Positions 30,945 through 39,870 of a stretch of DNA of 64,000 nucleotides are shown in pieces; within the stretch, counting starts at the first letter, position 1; each line of letters starts with the position of its first letter. Where the stretch lies: positions 67,985,603 through 68,049,602 of the forward strand of contig OZ024929.1 in NCBI GenBank assembly GCA_964017235.1, read 5' to 3'. The DNA comes from Sabellastarte sp. h YS-2021. Taxonomy: Eukaryota > Annelida > Polychaeta > Sabellida > Sabellidae. Position numbers and translations under genes: made by a program. The notes under the pieces are model-generated. The model made no database searches. It worked only from the letters and a program-made list of their open reading frames with translations, and was not told where the DNA came from.

Positions 30945-32203
30945 ATGATGAGGAAAGATAGATATTTTTGTGTTTTTTACATATCCCTGATACTTTCCTG
31001 GGATATGGGTGCAACCACTAGCTGTATACAAGATTTCTGTAGTTGTGATGATGAGTCAATTTTCTGTTTAGATGTGATCACCCCATCTTTTATATATAGA
31101 CCCAGTGTGAGTAGACTGCATATGGAGAGGGTACAAGTTCTGGGTATGCAAAATATATTTAATTCTCTACCCTCTCTAGAATATTTAACTTTAATCAACA
31201 TGCTGTATTTCAACTGCGACTGGATAAAGGATATGCCTCAACAAATAAAATTGATGGGTAATATGTGCCAATCTGACTGGGGGAGCAGTACTCCAACACG
31301 AGGTGAGTAACTGATTGTGACAGATTGAAGTAAAATTTGTTCCATTTATATATGAAAGATGTTTGGATCACGTGATGGGATCTAAAAAATCTGAGGTTTC
31401 AATATAAACCCTTTATTGGTTGATTTATTTAGGTCAAGGTCGGTTACAGTTGCATTTGGATCCCATCGTGGATCATATAAAAGCTAGATTTCTGTCGTCA
31501 ACAACATATGAAAAAGAAAAAAAACCTGTGATATTTCAGACCTTTTCATATTTAATCTCGACTCAAATATAGTATGTAATATATATTTTTTATTTACTCT
31601 GTAGATTACCCAAGCATTGATAGTAGTACCCCAAGAACATATCCTGGGGACATCACCTCCAAGTCAATAGTCACAATTCAGGGTAAATCGGGAACCACCA
31701 ATGAGGAGATCTTGAGTTCGAGTTCAAAGGACGACATTTTGCATTCAAAAACACCTGCCTCCTCATGGAAACCTACATATCAGGATGTTAGCATTGAAAA
31801 CAGACCTAGTAGCACGGATATAGGCACCATGGGTAGAGACACATCCTCATTCACATACAAAAAAACTAGCTCCTATAATTCCAAATCCACTGAAGAAACA
31901 TCTCCTGTCTACCAATCAGGGGTCACTGTGGATGCTCTTGTTCAGGGGCATTCGAAATTGGTTATATTTTTAGCATCCATCCCCAGCTCCATCCTAGGCT
32001 TGCTTTTCATTGTTTTTTTTATCAAATGTCTATCACAGAAATTTCAATGGAGGCTACCTCAAAGGGGTGGAGGAGCTGGGAGAAGAATGAGGAGAAGGAG
32101 ATCTAGAGAGAGAGCTCGAATTGTGCGTGATGTAGGGATGATGCAAATCACCAGTGTTATCAATGAGGGCAATTTGGAAGGAATAGAATTGCAGGAATGG
32201 TAG
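30945..32203 (+). CDS. spliced type I membrane protein 1 (signal peptide, Cys-rich LRR-like ectodomain)
   Basis: Two exons, 30945-31302 and 31605-32203, joined by an intron with GTGAGT donor (31303) and TTTACTCTGTAG acceptor (31604). Frame is kept (phase 1), giving about 318 aa. Features in order: an N-terminal hydrophobic signal (FCVFYISLILSW); a Cys-rich region (CIQDFCSCDDESIFC) and LRR-like phrases (LPSLEYLTLINM) ending in a Cys pair; a Ser/Thr-rich stalk in exon 2; one transmembrane helix (LVIFLASIPSSILGLLFIVFF); and an Arg-rich cytoplasmic tail (RRMRRRRSRERAR). Control module M3 lies inside the intron, so exon 2 may also be expressed alone. I do not recognise a named family. It could act at the cell or virion surface; that is inference. 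Confidence 0.65.
31345..31485. promoter_or_regulatory. two-sided control module M3, inside an intron
   Basis: The inverted form of the module: leftward TATA (TTTATATATG at 31345), GGATCACGTGATGGGATC (CACGTG at 31369-31374), ATTGG (reverse CCAAT, about 31416), TAGGTCAAGGTCGG (31430), TTTGGATCCCATCGTGG (31455), rightward CATATAAAAG (31474). The distance between the GATGGGATC and GGATCCCATC arms is about 80 bp, as in M1, M4 and M5. The rightward TATA would start a transcript just before exon 2 of membrane protein 1. Confidence 0.68.
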
Positions 32204-32333
32204 GACAATCAATGATAACAGTTAAAAAAGTTATGTAAAGATGTATTTATATATAAAAATATATATGTTGACGAAAAAACCATAGATATTAAATATGAAT
32301 AAATTCCCTATATGTATATAGTTCGAGTCTATT

Positions 32334-32466
32334 TTGCTGTCAAATTATAGCCATTACATGAAACCAAGCTGTTGTCAAAATGATCGAGCTAGAAAACAAA
32401 CACCTACAGAGAGTGCACTATGGAATGAGGAAGAATGTAGCCTCTGCGAACTGTCCGAAATTGTAG
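32334..32466 (+). other. possible 5' non-coding exon of membrane protein 2
   Basis: Ends at a good donor (TTGTAG|GTAAAAGG, donor at 32467), and a matching acceptor (TTCTGCGTTTCAG) ends at 32584, just before the true start region of membrane protein 2. The open frame here, joined to the next exon, stops within a few codons, so this would be leader sequence or a short upstream ORF. Prediction only. Confidence 0.3.
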
Positions 32467-32608
32467 GTAAAAGGCTTATACATTATTTAATTTCTATTTA
32501 CCTCGGTGAATTTTGACTGTGACGTCACATGCCCATGACGCAATTATGTCATGACGTATTATGTATGAATTTTCTGCGTTTCAGAAATTCATCATTGAAA
32601 CGAAGAAA

Positions 32609-34042
32609 ATGGCGGGTTATAATATCTTGGTTAATTTTCTGATAAGTTTGTGGATAACCTATGTATTGGACTATACAAATTGCTATCACGTGAAATGTAG
32701 ATTTCATAAGAACAGTATTACTGGTACAGTGGAAGGTCTAGAGGGATATGAAGAGTTTAAAGACTTCTTGAATCGATGTGGTGATGAAACTATTAAAATA
32801 TTGTTGTACACGAACTGCTATGTAGGGTATCTGTCTCTTCCTGTCGAAAGGATCCAAGTGAATTACCCATCATTGAAGCGCTTATATTGGTATTGTAAAG
32901 GCACTTGTGTCTACACAAGGTCCGCTGTTTATGTTGAGGGTTGTACAGAAGGTAAATTTTGGTTATATTTCTGTAATCTATAAAGAATATAATATATATA
33001 TATATATATATAATAATTTTTTCAAAAATTTATTTTCGCAGATAATTCCTTCTCAGATGTTCATATTTACGAGGAATATTCAGGAAATGATATTGTTAAT
33101 GGTTTCCATGGATTTGCATTGAACTATGTTGTAGGTATAAATTGTGGGTGTAAATTGAAATATTATTAGCAAGAATATTTGCAAGATATCATTTGTATGT
33201 GTATGTTGGAGGTACAGTGTTTCACATCACAATGCTTCGTATAAATCAACCTGTATTCATGTAATCTTTCATCGAAAACAAATATTTCAGATGTTAATTT
33301 ATGTATATATTTCACAGTCCAGGAGATGGAGCAAGTAACCAGGAGTAGCATCCAATATGCAGTGACAGAGGAATCACAAATTAATAGATCTCCACAGCTG
33401 AATCTTCTGTTTCTTCTTCCCCTCAGCCTTATTGGACTACTGTTTCTTGCATATATTCTAAAGAAATTTAGGCATGATATCCTCAATAGGATATATAGTT
33501 GTATTATCCTCTTCATATGCAGGTGTTGTTTCTGTCAAAATTTAGAAAATGCTTTATCTCAGGATACTTTATCAATTACATCATCTTCATGCGATTCAAA
33601 GAATACTACTAGCCTGAAGAGGAGATTGAGCAGCAATTTAGAACATGGAGTGAGTACTGAGAGTTCATCTGACAGTAAAGATTCATTAACCTCCAAGGAA
33701 ATACCATGGAAAAGTATGATAGGGACTGAGGCAAATAATATTCGCAAGAAAATTTTATTTGATTCTGATTTCGAATCAGCACATAGCGATTCCAAACCTT
33801 CAATGATCAGTGAGGTATCCACACCTCCCTCCTCCATTATAGAGACATGTAGTATAGAAACAAACACAGATTCAAACCCATGCGCGGACAGAATTGAAGA
33901 CAAGTCCACACAAGTTAGCAAGGACGAACTGTGTAACTCGGATTGTGAGGATTCATCCACAACAACTACTCCAGACTGTAGTGATTCCAATAATAACTAC
34001 CTTATCACCAGATCCGGGAAGAGGTTCTATAAAGACATATGA
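32609..34042 (+). CDS. spliced type I membrane protein 2 (paralogue-like neighbour)
   Basis: Three exons: 32609-32951, 33042-33134 and 33318-34042 (an in-frame alternative acceptor would start exon 3 at 33291). All junctions are phase 1 and GT..AG, giving about 386 or 395 aa. I start at ATG 32609 (AAAATGGCG), because it places a clear signal peptide first (NILVNFLISLWITYVL). The ectodomain has many Cys and a repeat-like LPVERIQVNYPSLKRLYWYC segment. The transmembrane helix LNLLFLLPLSLIGLLFLAYIL resembles that of the preceding gene (PLSLIGLLF versus IPSSILGLLF). A long Ser/Asp-rich tail follows. Same architecture, intron phase and orientation suggest duplication. Function unknown. Confidence 0.62.
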
Positions 34043-34842
34043 AAACTAGAATTTACTGTTTTAACTTTTTATTATACACAAGAATATCTTTATTGCAACA
34101 TTTAATTAAGTGGATGTACCAAAAAGGAAAAAAAGAAATGAAAAATAATTCATCATTAGATACAGAGATATCCTACAGTAATACGTCGTCAAACCACCTC
34201 CCTTATGTTATAATGTCAATTAAAGATGATATTGCACACAGTTATATTTTGAAATGTTTTGAAATTAATCTTTTTAATATTTGAAGTCAACATATTGCAC
34301 TAATATAACCAGTTTTTTTTTTTATTTATTTTTTTTTATATATATATATATATTTAATTGTTAGCTTTGTGTTTGAGGCAATAGACACACTTAAATATCC
34401 AAAAGTAGATTGTTAGCATTCTGAAAGTTTGTAATTAGCAGAGACATATATAATAAGCTGCATAAAAAAATAGTGCATGCATTGGTCTCATTGTAAAGAA
34501 TGTTCATTAAAGTAATATTAAATTTGAAAAAAACAAAAACATCTGAATATTTATTTCTTGGCTAAGGTACTATGGGTGTATATCTAAAAAAAGAAAAAAA
34601 AACAAAACAAAACCTAGATACAACCTTTAAATGAGGTCAGTCCTTTCTGGAGTGCTTTCCCTGACGTTCGAAATTGTGGTATGTATGAGTGCTTTCCCTG
34701 ACGTTCGAAATTTTGGTATATATATATACATCAAGAGAGAGGCATATCATGTGTGTAAAGCAAGACCAGACTGCCAGATTGCTTATCTTTAAACTGATTC
34801 AAAATTCCCTTCAGTTATTATGCAACAAAGAAATCAAACAAC
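34043..34842. other. intergenic region with two GACGTTCGAAAT boxes
   Basis: Non-coding AT-rich sequence. At 34651-34677 and 34689-34715 stand two direct copies of AGTGCTTTCCCTGACGTTCGAAATT, the second followed by GGTATATATATA. The core recurs at 25799-25812. This looks like a second type of promoter element in the Polinton, distinct from M1-M5, but the rightward gene is not evident (the RING gene is antisense). An 81-codon frame at 34039-34284 shows no domain. Confidence 0.5.
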
Positions 34843-36037
34843 CTACTCAATACGCTCCAGACTGTTTTCTAAAGCTGGAGGCTCCGCACTTGGTCTCATA
34901 AAGAGTATATCTGTAATGTCATCTTCCAAATCTTCATCACATTCCTTACATTTTAGGGGGGTTACCCTACGTCTTTCAACTGTGTAAGATGAACAAATAG
35001 TACAAAAAAAATGGGCACATCTAGCTACAAAGGCCATTTCGAATCTGATGGGTAGGCCACATATTGTGCAAGACAAATTATTCCTTCGGCTCTGATAGTA
35101 ATCCCCCCACCCTGGTGCCAAAGATTCCTCCAATTTAGTTGGTACAGAATTCAACAGGAAAGTATAATAAAATGCCTTCTTAAAGTTTCTTTCATTAAGA
35201 CACTCTAACAGAGACTGGGGATAATTCTGTCGAACATACACAGATGTGGGCACCCAAATGAACAAAGATGTGCTGTTTAACCTACTACAATTAAACAAAG
35301 CTGGTTTTGCAAAAAGATGACCTAACATCAGAGTTCTGCAGATAGGACATCGCTTTCTGGTGGTACCATTTTCCTTCCAAACCTTGCACAGTTGTGTGGA
35401 GCAGGTGACACAAAGGATATGGCCACAAGGATTAGTTAATACTATCTGTTCTCTGTTTAATGACTCGCTACATATACCACAGCTGGCTTTAGTAAGTTCC
35501 TCGATGAAATACTTTGAAAAATCTGGATACTTCTTGCTAAAATTAAACAAGATATAAATACATAAATTGATGTGAGATGCTAGGAGAAATTTATCGTGTT
35601 TAACAGTTTCATGCAGATTGAAAATTGGCACACTGAGAGAAGCGACGGGTCATTTATATATGATTTCGCGATGGGATCCAAATGCGATTGACCCGTCCTT
35701 GACATAGATATGTATTAGCCAATCAGTTTTTTTATTCTGCAAGGTTTTTTGGATCCCATCACGTGACATAATATACTGTATAAATAGTGAGGTGTTTAGC
35801 TGCAAATATTTCATCAAAACGTAGAGTCCAGATAAGTTAAAATACTTACATAAAGTAGTCCGGAAGTATCTCTCCCATCATTAGCAAGCAAGCAAACGCA
35901 TTGTGGAAGGCTCCCTCATCTATATATTGAAGCAATTGAACAAATGTAACCATCACAGACGGCATATGAATGGGATAGTATATATTGTAGCGAGTACCTA
36001 AAAAGATGTTCATTTCATTCTCAATGAAGTGATCCAT
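34843..36037 (-). CDS. spliced protein with two RING-type fingers
   Basis: Exon 1 36037-35850, intron 35849-35633 (donor GTAAGT, acceptor CTTCTCTCAG), exon 2 35632-34843. The frame is kept across the junction, about 325 aa. The exon 2 frame alone has no ATG at its start, which supports splicing. The first RING is CGICSESL..PCGHILCVTC..KRCPICRT and the second CTICGLPI..RCAHFFCTIC..LKCKECDED, separated by about 110 residues containing NYPQSLLECLNERNFKKAFYYTF. RING proteins are usually E3 ubiquitin ligases, so control of host proteins or of apoptosis together with the BIR protein is likely but inferred. Module M4 lies in the intron. Confidence 0.78.
35651..35786. promoter_or_regulatory. two-sided control module M4, inside an intron
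   Basis: Leftward TATA (CATTTATATATGA at 35651), TTCGCGATGGGATCCAAATG (35665), GACCCGTCCTTGACATAG (35690), GCCAATCAG (35718), GGATCCCATCACGTGAC (35751, CACGTG at 35760-35765), rightward TATAAATA (35779). Same order and spacing as M1. It lies within the predicted intron of the double-RING gene, with the leftward TATA about 20 bp before the acceptor. Confidence 0.72.
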
Positions 36038-36342
36038 TACCTCTGAGTATTGATATTATTCCCAGTCTGTCTATCACAATGAAAATGGCTATGATCTAAG
36101 TATGATTTTATCCTTTAATACCACTGATGACTTGCATACACCTCAGATCCATCTAGCAGAGGAAGTTATCTGATAAAAGAGTCTCAGATCTTATATTTAC
36201 AGATTTATACAGTGTGCATAGACCATGAAGGTTGTTAGCCATATATAGAGATTATACTAAACTAGATCTTTGGTTTATGTCCTTGAGATTATACATAATT
36301 CAAAAAGATATATAGAGATGAGTTGGGGTTATTAGTTTATCG
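36038..36342. other. intergenic, upstream of RING exon 1
   Basis: A 305-bp AT-rich spacer between the RING gene start and the end of the PC4-like gene. There are some TATATAG phrases but no module copy and no frame worth calling. Confidence 0.4.
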
Positions 36343-37056
36343 TTATATGGGGATATCGAAGTCCACCTCCCCCATAGGTGCTTGGTCAATATCAGCGCAT
36401 TCAATACATTTCAATTTATTATGACCTTTTTTTCCAGGTTCCATAATGCATGGTATGAAAGTAAAAATTTCCATCCTCTCCGCATATAATATATTAGAAA
36501 TTTTACAAAATTCTCTCCATTGATTGAGTGTAAGGCTTATACCTAATTTGGTTGGAAATAAATCGCCTGAGGCACCTTTTTTCCACATCCTAATTGCCAC
36601 AGTTTTGTAGGGACTGTTGGCTGAGAGATAATAAGAGGCCCCAATATGAATCTTGGTGTCCTGATCCTGAGCTCCTTTTAAAATTTTATCAATTGTATGA
36701 TCGATTATCTCTACATTATGTAATATCATAAGAAACCTTGATAGGTTCAACTTAACCCCTTCCATTGTGACCTTCTCACCATCCCATTCTTTTATGTATA
36801 TTTCCTCAATAATACCACCAGCGCCATAAAATACGACATATTTACGCCCACCCAGATGATAGTTCTTCCTATATATCTGATTAACGGTTTGGTTGACCTC
36901 CATGTGGTCCATGTCCGTACTTCCAATTAAATTAATGTCAGCTGAGGTTGAGCAATGAGATATAGCCTTTTTGTTCTTTGTCATTTGACCATTTTCTGAT
37001 TTCCTCTTCTTTGTGTTACAGCCCTTAGGTTGCATAGATAGACTTGCCTCTGCCAT
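36343..37056 (-). CDS. duplicated PC4/Sub1-like ssDNA-binding protein
   Basis: A 237-aa protein. After a basic, low-complexity N-terminus (KKRKSENGQMTKNKKA) there are two PC4-like units. Unit 1 (about 66-115) is GGRKYVVFYG..IYIKEWDGEKV..EGVKLNLSRFLMIL. Unit 2 (about 130-185) is IGASYYLSANSPYKTVAIRMWKKG..PTKLGISLTLNQWREFCKI. PC4 folds show the pattern 'ls....v.Ir.f.......pt.kGisLt..qw..l', which unit 2 follows best. PC4 proteins bind ssDNA and assist transcription, so a role in protein-primed replication (which exposes long single strands) or in late transcription is plausible. Homology is by pattern only. Confidence 0.6.
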   Translation of the reverse strand: MAEASLSMQPKGCNTKKRKSENGQMTKNKKAISHCSTSADINLIGSTDMDHMEVNQTVNQIYRKNYHLGGRKYVVFYGAGGIIEEIYIKEWDGEKVTMEGVKLNLSRFLMILHNVEIIDHTIDKILKGAQDQDTKIHIGASYYLSANSPYKTVAIRMWKKGASGDLFPTKLGISLTLNQWREFCKISNILYAERMEIFTFIPCIMEPGKKGHNKLKCIECADIDQAPMGEVDFDIPI

Positions 37057-37700
37057 TTCCTTAAATTTTATTCCGAGTTTTATGTCAAAATTACTTTAAA
37101 TTCTTGTAAATTTGTAGGTTAGTTCTTGTATCTTCTTATCATTTCTTTGAAATGCAATTTCTGTCTTGGTCAGCCCAAAATGACCTGCAAACAGTATCAG
37201 CTTATGGCTTATATACAACATGAGCGTAATTTGTGTACTGGTCAGCAAAAATTCATGAAATATTTATATGTAAACGTATCTATGATATCCAAACATACCT
37301 GAGATTTAAAAAAAAAAATTAAAATTTAATTAAAATTTTTATGATTCCTGGGGTACACTTCGTATTTGGTTAACCTGAGGTAAATTAGATGAGATAGTAC
37401 TGAGTTATGCGTACATATTTATAACCTTGAGGATTGAGCTGGGCTGAAAGATTCAGCATGCAATATATAGATAACTAGGATGTGGTAGGGTTAAAGGGTT
37501 ATGAGAACAGAATGTATATAGGTTAATATAAGAAAACAATGTCCCATGATGTGGAGAAAATTTTATTTGTGAATAGTGCTATATTTACATAATTACATAG
37601 ACAGTTATACATATATTATATTATATTCTATGATATTATCAGTCTCATCTGTTTAAAGAATGCTTCCATTATGTCGACAATAGACGGATCACAGCAATTT
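37057..37700. other. AT-rich intergenic region
   Basis: Non-coding, includes a long A/T stretch (37305-37340). No module copy. Probably the promoter of the PC4-like gene at its left and the 3' UTR of the BIR gene at its right. Confidence 0.4.
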
Positions 37701-38186
37701 TCATGGCATAACCATGTCCAGATAGGAACAATAAGGAGAATGCCTTCTATGCTCCTCAAAGGGTAGATCATAAACTTCCCACTCAATTAACATCAACTTA
37801 CACCAAGGGCATAATACTTTATCACCCTCTCCTGTGTATAGGAAACCAGCCCTACACAAATTTTCAGGACGTATTGGATGCGATTTAGGCCAAGATTTAA
37901 AGGTATCGTGTCTTCTTCTGTAGCTGGAGTATATGGACAGGTCATAAAATGATGTAAAGTCATTGTTGAGACATTTCCTCAGTGAATGTCCTAAAGTTGG
38001 AATTGGTGGGGAGGTGTGGTTGACAGCTCCTTTATATGTATACTTCATATTCTGATTATTCTGTAAAGAAAACCCAGCCATGATTCCTTGAGATGGTGGT
38101 TTAGAAGCAGGTCTAACTGCATCTGTAGCATCTTCAGGTTTACTTCTTTCATCTTTCTTATCAAAAATTGATTGATTAGCAAACAT
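37701..38186 (-). CDS. BIR-domain protein (IAP/survivin-like)
   Basis: A 161-aa protein with one BIR domain at about 90-158: RRHDTFKSWP, LCRAGFLYTGEGDKVLCPWC, EWEVYDLPFEEHRRHSPYC. The zinc ligands follow the BIR rule exactly (C-x2-C-x16-H-x6-C). The N-terminal 85 residues are low-complexity, with no RING in the same chain. BIR proteins bind caspases or IAP antagonists, or act in cell division. In large DNA viruses they block apoptosis, which is a reasonable guess here. The RING protein two genes away might act with it. The frame is intact, and module M5 lies about 230 bp upstream. Confidence 0.9.
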   Translation of the reverse strand: MFANQSIFDKKDERSKPEDATDAVRPASKPPSQGIMAGFSLQNNQNMKYTYKGAVNHTSPPIPTLGHSLRKCLNNDFTSFYDLSIYSSYRRRHDTFKSWPKSHPIRPENLCRAGFLYTGEGDKVLCPWCKLMLIEWEVYDLPFEEHRRHSPYCSYLDMVMP

Positions 38187-38417
38187 TTCTTTTTTTGTTG
38201 AAATGATTAAATTAAAGGATATTTAACTTGTATCTACTTGTATATTTGAGGTTAATAAATGATATGGGTTCAACTATGAGGGTCGTTTATATAGTGTTAG
38301 ATATTTTGCTGATGTAGCATTCTGCAGTTATTGGGTTTGAGATATGACTTCACTTCGTCAGGTCTTCAGTTGGAAACAGCTTATGCGAGTGAGTGTGTGT
38401 GTAGAGGTCGCTTGGGT

Positions 38418-38536
38418 ATTTATATTGAAAACGGATTGTCACGTGATGGGATCCAAATGTGAGAGGGATCAAAATTCATTCATTGGAGGAGATGTAATTA
38501 GGTCAAGGTCGGTCAGATTGTGATTTGGATCCCATA
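38418..38536. promoter_or_regulatory. two-sided control module M5 (upstream of BIR gene)
   Basis: The inverted form: leftward TATA (GTATTTATATTG at 38416), GTCACGTGATGGGATCCAAATG (CACGTG at 38440-38445), ATTGG (about 38482), TTAGGTCAAGGTCGGTCAG (38498), TTTGGATCCCAT (38524). The leftward side faces the BIR gene. No clear rightward TATA is visible, as the TIR begins not far beyond. Confidence 0.7.
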
Positions 38537-39290
38537 GTTTTCTTCGGTAGGAGGTCTGTAGTTCTCGTGATTAGATTATTTACTGTAAAGTACATATATT
38601 GCTAGTGTTGAAACATACAGCAATTCCATAGTGTGTGAGAAAAAGGATATTTAATTAAAAATATGACACAAAATGTTATTCGCATTAGGTTCACATAGGT
38701 ATTTCAATTATATAAATATTTAATTAATTAAATAAATAAATAAATAAATAATTATTATTATTATCACTTTTCATTTGTGGGTTGTTCCAAATTCCATTAT
38801 TTAGGCTTTGATTATGGTTGAAGGAAATTATGATGTTATTACAATGAGCTTAGATTGGTCCCTGAGATGTAACCTCATTGCAATAGGAGAAATAGAACCA
38901 TGAGAAAGTAATTGTATGGTTATTATTATTATTGTGGGTTAGAGTTATTACATACCTGGGTACATATCATGACTAAATGGTAGGGTTGATTATATTTGAG
39001 TTATACAAAGTTGTTGATATGAGTGTTATTGGAGGTTAAAGGTCTGGCTTAGGATTTTGTTTACTTAGTCGACAGTTCAGATGTTCAGGATTATTGAGGG
39101 TGGGGGTCAGGGTCAGATAGCTGGGGATAGGTAGATATTAGGGTTGAGGTTACATTCCTGGGTTTAGGTCATAATTAATAGATATTAGGTTAGATAAACA
39201 GAGATTCATTCCTGGGCTTAAATCATATGATGGGTAAAGGTTTACATAGGTCATGATATCCATTGACAAGAGATATAGATATGGGGGGTT
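38537..39290. other. right subterminal region of the Polinton
   Basis: Non-coding. Contains TAAATAAATAAAT and ATTATTATT microsatellites (38725-38765) and, from about 38940, degenerate GGTTACATTCCTGGGGTTAGG phrases mirroring the left subterminal region. Confidence 0.6.
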
Positions 39291-39592
39291 ACATTCCTCT
39301 GATTAGGTCGAGATTATTTGCTTTCAAAATATTTTTGGGGTTAGGGGTTGGGGTTACATAGCATTTCTCTGATTATGTTGCGATTACTTGCTTTCAAAAT
39401 ATTTTTGGGGTTAGGGGTTGGGCTCGAGATTATTTGCTTTCAAAATATTTTGGGGGTTAGGGGTTGGGTTAGGGCTAATGAGATCATATGCTTGAGTTGT
39501 GTGTTTGGTAGTTGACAATAAAAGGCTTTTACAGTTGATTTACAAATACCCAATAGTGATCGTGTAACTGGTGTGGCACTTAGATTACTACT
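39291..39592. repeat. Polinton right terminal inverted repeat
   Basis: Reverse complement of the left TIR, with three GGGGTTAGGGGTTGGG units (39349, 39408, 39452) against more on the left. The last 110 bp (to 39592) match the left end with no visible mismatch. Confidence 0.93.
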
Positions 39593-39598
39593 TACTTC
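39593..39598. repeat. 6-bp target site duplication, right
   Basis: TACTTC, identical to 18290-18295. Confidence 0.93.
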
Positions 39599-39830
39599 AC
39601 AGTAAATAAAAACATAAATTCAACATAATCTTTTTTTGGAAGTTTAAGGTCAACTTCAAAGGGCACACCTTGAGAACCAGCTACAAGCAACATGAGTTGC
39701 AGCAACATGCCAAATTTAAATTGATTCTGTCAAAGTGTTTTAAGATACTGTCTAGAAAGGAAAACCTTAAATTCAATAAATTTATGTTACTGGTAGGAGT
39801 TTAAGGTCAGCTTACAATAGGGCAGAGTGT
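39599..39830. repeat. dispersed repeat forming the Polinton's right target
   Basis: Shares GTTTAAGGTCARCTT, TTGATTCTGTCAAAG and AGATACTGTCTAGAAAGGAAAA with 8181-8800. It is the other half of the repeat into which the Polinton inserted, or a neighbouring unit. Confidence 0.65.
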
Positions 39831-39870
39831 CACAGCGATGATGATGACTATGGCACCAGAGGAAAAAGCA

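Larger units (their letters stand above)
18296..39592. mobile_element. complete Polinton/Maverick (adintovirus-like) element
   Basis: A 21,297-bp element starting AGTAGTAATCTAAG and ending CTTAGATTACTACT, bounded by the 6-bp duplication TACTTC. It carries pPolB (plus) at the left. Then follows a minus-strand block of protease, major capsid, Lys-rich protein, minor capsid, integrase, two small proteins and packaging ATPase. Two spliced plus-strand membrane proteins follow, and finally minus-strand RING, PC4-like and BIR genes. This is the full core set known for Polintons, which are thought to be able to form virions. Apart from the polymerase (SINE insertion) all large frames are open. Perfect ends and clean duplication suggest fairly recent integration. 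Confidence 0.97.

Noticed and set aside
32334-32516. 60-codon frame as a separate gene
   Set aside because: It fits better as a leader exon with a good donor; no domain, and joined to the next exon it stops at once.
34039-34284. 81-codon plus-strand frame overlapping the end of membrane protein 2
   Set aside because: No domain, AT-driven composition, and an overlap likely due to chance.
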